A DNA stretch of 64,000 nucleotides, taken from Nematostella vectensis. Taxonomy: Eukaryota; Cnidaria; Anthozoa; Actiniaria; Edwardsiidae. The position numbers were made by a program, and so were the translations under genes. The notes under the pieces are model-generated. The model had not been told where the DNA came from and made no database searches. It saw only the letters and a program-made list of their open reading frames with translations. This document shows, piece by piece, positions 56,267 through 64,000 of the stretch (the first letter of the stretch is position 1; the number at the start of each line of letters is the position of its first letter). Location of the stretch: positions 5,943,501 through 6,007,500 of the forward strand of contig NC_064043.1 of NCBI RefSeq assembly GCF_932526225.1. Direction: 5' to 3'.

Positions 56267-59200
56267 CTGGGCCATGCAAGCGCGCACAGCACCTAAAATA
56301 CCACGAGGGTTAGGTTGCACTTGCGCCCAACACCTATTGCAGGGATATGGAAGACGTGGGTGGGGCCATGCACGGGCGCACATCACCTATTGCAGGGAAA
56401 TGGAAGACGTGGGTGGGGCCATACACAGGCGCACATCACCTATTGCAGGGAAATGGAAGACGTGTGTGGGGCCATACACAGGCGCACATCACCTATTGCA
56501 GGGAAATGGAAGACGTGGGTGGGGCCATGCACAGGCGCACATCACCTATTGCAGGGAAATGGAAGACGAGGGTGGGGCCATACACAGGCGCACATCACCG
56601 ATTGCAGGGAAATGGAAGACGAGGGTGGGGCCATACACAGGCGCACATCACCTATTGCAGGGAAATGAAAGACATGGGTGGGGCCATACACAGGCGCACA
56701 TCACCGATTGCAGGGAAATGGAAGACGAGGACGGGGCCATACACAGGCGCACATCACCTATTGCAGAGAAATGGAAGACGAGGGTGGGGCCATACACAGG
56801 CGCACATCACCTATTGCAGGGAAATGGAAGACGAGGATGGGGCCATGCACAGGCGCACATCACCTATTGCAGGGAAATGGAAGACGAAGATGGGGCCATA
56901 CACAGGCGCACATCACCTATTGCAGGGAAATGGAAGACGTGTGTGGGGCCATACACAGGCGCACATCACCTATTACAGGGAAATGGAATACTAGGGTGGG
57001 GCCATACACAGGCGCACATCACCTATTGCAGGGAAATGGAAGACGAGGGTGGGGCCATACACAGGCGCACATCACCTATTGCAGGGAAATGGAAGACGAG
57101 GGTGGGGCCATACACAGGCGCACATCACTTATTGCAGGGAAATGGAAGACGAGGACGGGGCCATACACAGGCGCACATCACTTATTGCAGGGAAATGGAA
57201 GACGAGGACGGGGCCATACACAAGCGCACATCACCTATTGCAGGGAAATGGAAGACGTGGGTGGGGCCATGCACAGGCGCACATCACCTATTGCAGGGAA
57301 ATGGAAGACGAGGATGGGGCCATACACAGGCGCACATCACCTATTGCAGGGAAATGGAAGACGAGGGTGGGGCCATACACAGGCGCACATCACTTATTGC
57401 AGGGAAATGGAAGACGAGGACGGGGCCATACACAGGCGCACATCACTTATTGCAGGGAAATGGAAGACGAGGACGGGGCCATACACAGGCGCACATCACC
57501 TATTGCAGAGAAATGGAAGACGAGGGTGGGGCCATACACAGGCGCACATCACCTATTGCAGGGAAATGGAAGACGAGGATGGGGCCATGCACAGGCGCAC
57601 ATCACCTATTGCAGGGAAATGGAAGACGAAGATGGGGCCATACACAGGCGCACATCACCTATTGCAGGGAAATGGAAGACGTGTGTGGGGCCATACACAG
57701 GCGCACATCACCTATTGCAGGGAAATGGAATACTAGGGTGGGGCCATACACAGGCGCACATCACCTATTGCAGGGAAATGGAAGACGAGGGTGGGGCCAT
57801 ACACAGGCGCACATCACCTATTGCAGGGAAATGGAAGACGAGGGTGGGGCCATACACAGGCGCACATCACTTATTGCAGGGAAATGGAAGACGAGGACGG
57901 GGCCATACACAGGCGCACATCACTTATTGCAGGGAAATGGAAGACGAGGACGGGGCCATACACAAGCGCACATCACCTATTGCAGGGAAATGGAAGACGT
58001 GGGTGGGGCCATGCACAGGCGCACATCACCTATTGCAGGGAAATGGAAGACGAGGATGGGGCCATACACAGGCGCACATCACCTATTGCAGGGAAATGGA
58101 AGACGAGGGTGGGGCCATACACAGGCGCACATCACTTATTGCAGGGAAATGGAAGACGAGGACGGGGCCATACACAGGCGCACATCACTTATTGCAGGGA
58201 AATGGAAGACGAGGACGGGGCCATACACAGGCGCACATCACCTATTGCAGGGAAATGGAAGACGTGGGTGGGGCCATGCACAGGCGCACATCACTTATTG
58301 CAGGGAAATGGAAGACGAGGGTGGGGCCATACACAGGCGCACATCACCTATTGCAGGGAAATGGAAGACGAGGACGGGGCCATACACAGGCGCACATCAC
58401 CTATTGCAGGGAAATGGAAGACGTGGGTGGGGCCATGCACAGGCGCACATCACCTATTGCAGGGAAATGGAAGACGAGGGTGGGGCCATACACAGGCGCA
58501 CATCACCTATTGAAGGGAAATGGAAGACGTGGGTGGGGCCATACACAGGCGCACATCACCTATTGCAGGGAAATGGAAGACGAGGATGGGGCCATACACA
58601 GGCGCACATCACTTATTGCAGGGAAATGGAAGACGAGGACGGGGCCATACACAGGCGCACATCACTTATTGCAGGGAAATGGAAGACGAGGACGGGGCCA
58701 TACACAGGCGCACATCACCTATTGCAGGGAAATGGAAGACGTGGGTGGGGCCATGCACAGGCGCACATCACCTATTGCAGGGAAATGGAAGACGAGGGTG
58801 GGGCCATACACAGGCGCACATCACCGATTGCAGGGAAATGGAAGACGAGGGTGGGGCCATACACAGGCGCACATCACCTATTGCAGGGAAATGAAAGACA
58901 TGGGTGGGGCCATACACAGGCGCACATCACCGATTGCAGGGAAATGGAAGACGAGGACGGGGCCATACACAGGCGCACATCACCTATTGCAGAGAAATGG
59001 AGGACGTGGGTGGGGCCATGCACAGGCGCACATCACCTATTGCAGGGAAATGGAAGACGAGGGTGGGGCCATACACAGGCGCACATCACCTATTGCAGGG
59101 AAATGGAAGACGCGGGTGGGGCCATACACAGGCGCACATCACCTATTGCAGGGAAATGGAAGACGAGGGTGGGGCCATACACAGGCGCACATCACCGATT

Positions 59201-62200
59201 GCAGGGAAATGGAAGACGAGGGTGGGGCCATACACAGGCGCACATCACCTATTGCAGGGAAATGAAAGACATGGGTGGGGCCATACACAGGCGCACATCA
59301 CTTATTGCAGGGAAATGGAAGACGAGGACGGGGCCATACACAGGCGCACATCACTTATTGCAGGGAAATGGAAGACGAGGACGGGGCCATACACAGGCGC
59401 ACATCACCTATTGCAGGGAAATGGAAGACGTGGGTGGGGCCATGCACAGGCGCACATCACCTATTGCAGGGAAATGGAAGACGAGGATGGGGCCATACAC
59501 AGGCGCACATCACCTATTGCAGGGAAATGGAAGACGAGGGTGGGGCCATACACAGGCGCACATCACTTATTGCAGGGAAATGGAAGACGAGGACGGGGCC
59601 ATACACAGGCGCACATCACTTATTGCAGGGAAATGGAAGACGAGGACGGGGCCATACACAGGCGCACATCACCTATTGCAGGGAAATGGAAGACGTGGGT
59701 GGGGCCATGCACAGGCGCACATCACTTATTGCAGGGAAATGGAAGACGAGGGTGGGGCCATACACAGGCGCACATCACCTATTGCAGGGAAATGGAAGAC
59801 GAGGACGGGGCCATACACAGGCGCACATCACCTATTGCAGGGAAATGGAAGACGTGGGTGGGGCCATGCACAGGCGCACATCACCTATTGCAGGGAAATG
59901 GAAGACGAGGGTGGGGCCATACACAGGCGCACATCACCGATTGCAGGGAAATGGAAGACGAGGGTGGGGCCATACACAGGCGCACATCACCTATTGCAGG
60001 GAAATGAAAGACATGGGTGGGGCCATACACAGGCGCACATCACTTATTGCAGGGAAATGGAAGACGAGGACGGGGCCATACACAGGCGCACATCACTTAT
60101 TGCAGGGAAATGGAAGACGAGGACGGGGCCATACACAGGCGCACATCACCTATTGCAGGGAAATGGAAGACGTGGGTGGGGCCATGCACAGGCGCACATC
60201 ACCTATTGCAGGGAAATGGAAGACGAGGATGGGGCCATACACAGGCGCACATCACCTATTGCAGGGAAATGGAAGACGAGGGTGGGGCCATACACAGGCG
60301 CACATCACTTATTGCAGGGAAATGGAAGACGAGGACGGGGCCATACACAGGCGCACATCACTTATTGCAGGGAAATGGAAGACGAGGACGGGGCCATACA
60401 CAGGCGCACATCACCTATTGCAGGGAAATGGAAGACGTGGGTGGGGCCATGCACAGGCGCACATCACCTATTGCAGGGAAATGGAAGACGAGGGTGGGGC
60501 CATACACAGGCGCACATCACAGATTGCAGGGAAATGGAAGACGAGGGTGGGGCCATACACAGGCGCACATCACCTATTGCAGGGAAATGAAAGACATGGG
60601 TGGGGCCATACACAGGCGCACATCACTTATTGCAGGGAAATGGAAGACGAGGACGGGGCCATACACAGGCGCACATCACTTATTGCAGGGAAATGGAAGA
60701 CGAGGACGGGGCCATACACAGGCGCACATCACCTATTGCAGGGAAATGGAAGACGTGGGTGGGGCCATGCACAGGCGCACATCACCTATTGCAGGGAAAT
60801 GGAAGACGAGGATGGGGCCATACACAGGCGCACATCACCTATTGCAGGGAAATGGAAGACGAGGGTGGGGCCATACACAGGCGCACATCACTTATTGCAG
60901 GGAAATGGAAGACGAGGACGGGGCCATACACAGGCGCACATCACTTATTGCAGGGAAATGGAAGACGAGGACGGGGCCATACACAGGCGCACATCACCTA
61001 TTGCAGGGAAATGGAAGACGTGGGTGGGGCCATGCACAGGCGCACATCACTTATTGCAGGGAAATGGAAGACGAGGGTGGGGCCATACACAGGCGCACAT
61101 CACCTATTGCAGGGAAATGGAAGACGAGGACGGGGCCATACACAGGCGCACATCACCTATTGCAGGGAAATGGAAGACGAGGACGGGGCCATACACAGGC
61201 GCACATCACCTATTGCAGGGAAATGGAAGACGTGGGTGGGGCCATGCACAGGCGCACATCACTTATTGCAGGGAAATGGAAGACGAGGGTGGGGCCATAC
61301 ACAGGCGCACATCACCTATTGCAGGGAAATGGAAGACGAGGGTGGGGCCATACACAGGCGCACATCACCTATTGCAGGGAAATGGAAGACGAGGACGGGG
61401 CCATACACAGGCGCACATCACCTATTGCAGGGAAATGGAAGACGTGGGTGGGGCCATGCACAGGCGCACATCACCTATTGCAGGGAAATGGAAGACGAGG
61501 GTGGGGCCATACACAGGCGCACATCACCGATTGCAGGGAAATGGAAGACGAGGGTGGGGCCATACACAGGCGCACATCACCTATTGCAGGGAAATGAAAG
61601 ACATGGGTGGGGCCATACACAGGCGCACATCACCGATTGCAGGGAAATGGAAGACGAGGACGGGGCCATACACAGGCGCACATCACCTATTGCAGAGAAA
61701 TGGAGGACGTGGGTGGGGCCATGCACAGGCGCACATCACCTATTGCAGGGAAATGGAAGACGAGGGTGGGGCCATACACAGGCGCACATCACCTATTGCA
61801 GGGAAATGGAAGACGCGGGTGGGGCCATACACAGGCGCACATCACCTATTGCAGGGAAATGGAAGACGAGGGTGGGGCCATACACAGGCGCACATCACCG
61901 ATTGCAGGGAAATGGAAGACGAGGGTGGGGCCATACACAGGCGCACATCACCTATTGCAGGGAAATGAAAGACATGGGTGGGGCCATACACAGGCGCACA
62001 TCACTTATTGCAGGGAAATGGAAGACGAGGACGGGGCCATACACAGGCGCACATCACTTATTGCAGGGAAATGGAAGACGAGGACGGGGCCATACACAGG
62101 CGCACATCACCTATTGCAGGGAAATGGAAGACGTGGGTGGGGCCGGAAGACGTGGGTGGGGCCATGCACAGGCGCACATCACCTATTGCAGGGAAATGGA

Positions 62201-64000
62201 AGACGAGGATGGGGCCATACACAGGCGCACATCACCTATTGCAGGGAAATGGAAGACGAGGGTGGGGCCATACACAGGCGCACATCACTTATTGCAGGGA
62301 AATGGAAGACGAGGACGGGGCCATACACAGGCGCACATCACTTATTGCAGGGAAATGGAAGACGAGGACGGGGCCATACACAGGCGCACATCACCTATTG
62401 CAGGGAAATGGAAGACGTGGGTGGGGCCATGCACAGGCGCACATCACTTATTGCAGGGAAATGGAAGACGAGGGTGGGGCCATACACAGGCGCACATCAC
62501 CTATTGCAGGGAAATGGAAGACGAGGACGGGGCCATACACAGGCGCACATCACCTATTGCAGGGAAATGGAAGACGTGGGTGGGGCCATGCACAGGCGCA
62601 CATCACCTATTGCAGGGAAATGGAAGACGAGGGTGGGGCCATACACAGGCGCACATCACCTATTGAAGGGAAATGGAAGACGTGGGTGGGGCCATACACA
62701 GGCGCACATCACCTATTGCAGGGAAATGGAAGACGAGGATGGGGCCATACACAGGCGCACATCACTTATTGCAGGGAAATGGAAGACGAGGACGGGGCCA
62801 TACACAGGCGCACATCACTTATTGCAGGGAAATGGAAGACGAGGACGGGGCCATACACAGGCGCACATCACCTATTGCAGGGAAATGGAAGACGTGGGTG
62901 GGGCCATGCACAGGCGCACATCACCTATTGCAGGGAAATGGAAGACGAGGGTGGGGCCATACACAGGCGCACATCACCGATTGCAGGGAAATGGAAGACG
63001 AGGGTGGGGCCATACACAGGCCCACATCACCTATTGCAGAGAAATGAAAGACATGGGTGGGGCCATACACAGGCGCACATCACCGATTGCAGGGAAATGG
63101 AAGACGAGGACGGGGCCATACACAGGCGCACATCACCTATTGCAGAGAAATGGAGGACGTGGGTGGGGCCATGCACAGGCGCACATCACCTATTGCAGGG
63201 AAATGGAAGACGAGGGTGGGGCCATACACAGGCGCACATCACCTATTGCAGGGAAATGGAAGACGCGGGTGGGGCCATACACAGGCGCACATCACCTATT
63301 GCAGGGAAATGGAAGACGAGGGTGGGGCCATACACAGGCGCACATCACCGATTGCAGGGAAATGGAAGACGAGGGTGGGGCCATACACAGGCGCACATCA
63401 CCTATTGCAGGGAAATGAAAGACATGGGTGGGGCCATACACAGGCGCACATCACCGATTGCAGGGAAATGGAAGACGAGGGTGGGGCCATACACAGGCGC
63501 ACATCACCTATTGCAGGGAAATGAAAGACATGGGTGGGGCCATACACAGGCGCACATCACCGATTGCAGGGAAATGGAAGACGAGGGTGGGGCCATACAC
63601 AGGCGCACATCACCTATTGCAGAGAAATGGAGGACGTGGGTGGGGCCATGCACAGGCGCACATCACCTATTGCAGGGAAATGGAAGACGAGGGTGGGGCC
63701 ATACACAGGCGCACATCACCTATTGCAGGGAAATGGAAGACGCGGGTGGGGCCATACACAGGCGCACATCACCTATTGCAGGGAAATGGAAGACGAGGGT
63801 GGGGCCATACACAGGCGCACATCACCGATTGCAGGGAAATGGAAGACGAGGGTGGGGCCATGCACAGGCGCACATCACCTTTTGCAGGGAAATGGAAGAC
63901 AAGAATGGGGCCATACACAGGAGCACATCACCTATTGCAGGGAAATGGTAGACGAGGATGGGGCCATACACAGGTGCACATCACCTATTGCAGGGGAGTG
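56267..64000. repeat. 53-bp satellite array in the Lmpt intron
   Basis: About 144 head-to-tail units of 53 bp (core GGGGCCATACACAGGCGCAC, then ATCACCTATTGCAGGGAAAT, then GGAAGACGNGG) from ~56345 to the window end. Two more diverged units lie between it and the Lmpt LIM1 exon. Unit subtypes differ mainly after GAC (GTGGGTG, GAGGGTG, GAGGACG, GAGGATG, GCGGGTG, ATGGGTG). Blocks of 7 and 14 units (371 and 742 bp) recur as higher-order repeats. A 19-bp partial unit at 62126-62144 breaks the register. The plus strand has no stop in any frame over long stretches, so giant open frames (up to 1472 codons at 56172-60590) are artefacts. The last ~100 bp are diverged, suggesting the right edge is near. 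Confidence 0.97.

Noticed and set aside
56172..63951. Very long plus-strand open frames (up to 1472 codons) as a repeat protein
   Set aside because: They are the 53-bp satellite read through in rotating phase. Several frames overlap with the same content, none has a non-repeat domain, and they run antisense to a real LIM exon.
1..64000. tRNA, rRNA, CRISPR array or prokaryotic operon
   Set aside because: I looked for tRNA B-box motifs, conserved rRNA segments and direct repeats with unique spacers; none was convincing, and the spliced genes show this is a eukaryotic nuclear locus.

Overview
This is eukaryotic, animal DNA: AT-rich and intron-bearing, with much of the non-genic sequence made of transposon remnants and tandem repeats. 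The three large genes are all PET-LIM family members, which points to a metazoan. A PET-LIM gene with six LIM domains (Limpet type) is an invertebrate gene. A cnidarian, perhaps an anthozoan, is my best guess, but this is inference and no marker in the window fixes the phylum.

Layout. 1-5790: a Ty3/gypsy-like LTR retrotransposon (383-4993) sits between two arms of the same ~50-bp minisatellite, and the arms run in opposite orientations. 5791-12820: little that is genic, except two small minus-strand genes. One is a terminal exon (6780-7316) built from Arg/Pro/Ser decapeptide repeats, hidden inside a 30-bp minisatellite. The other is a two-exon candidate for a short secreted peptide (8847-9285) with a TATA box. 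A 642-bp inverted-repeat transposon with a 9-bp target duplication lies between them. 12821-23100: the TES (testin) gene on the plus strand, with two possible first exons and several transposons in its introns. 23101-39212: a long stretch with no clear gene. It holds three short open first-exon candidates with strong donors, all in the phase needed to splice into prickle, plus degenerate repeats. 39213-48800: prickle on the plus strand, with an N-terminal Cys-rich motif, PET, three LIM domains, a ~385-residue tail and a C-terminal CaaX box. 51419-56266: the 3' part of a Limpet-type gene on the minus strand, with six LIM domains; its PET exon must lie beyond the right edge. 56272-64000: a 53-bp satellite array of about 144 units inside the Limpet intron next to the LIM1 exon.

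How it fits together. TES, prickle and the Limpet-type gene share intron positions and phases at homologous codons, so the three look like products of local gene duplication that are still side by side. Testin and Limpet-type proteins are cytoskeletal/adhesion LIM adaptors, and Prickle is a core planar cell polarity component. The satellite next to Limpet LIM1 appears to share sequence with that exon's splice-acceptor region, suggesting where the array began.

Limits: exon calls rest on splice-site inspection, frame continuity and family similarity read by eye. No transcript or database evidence was available.
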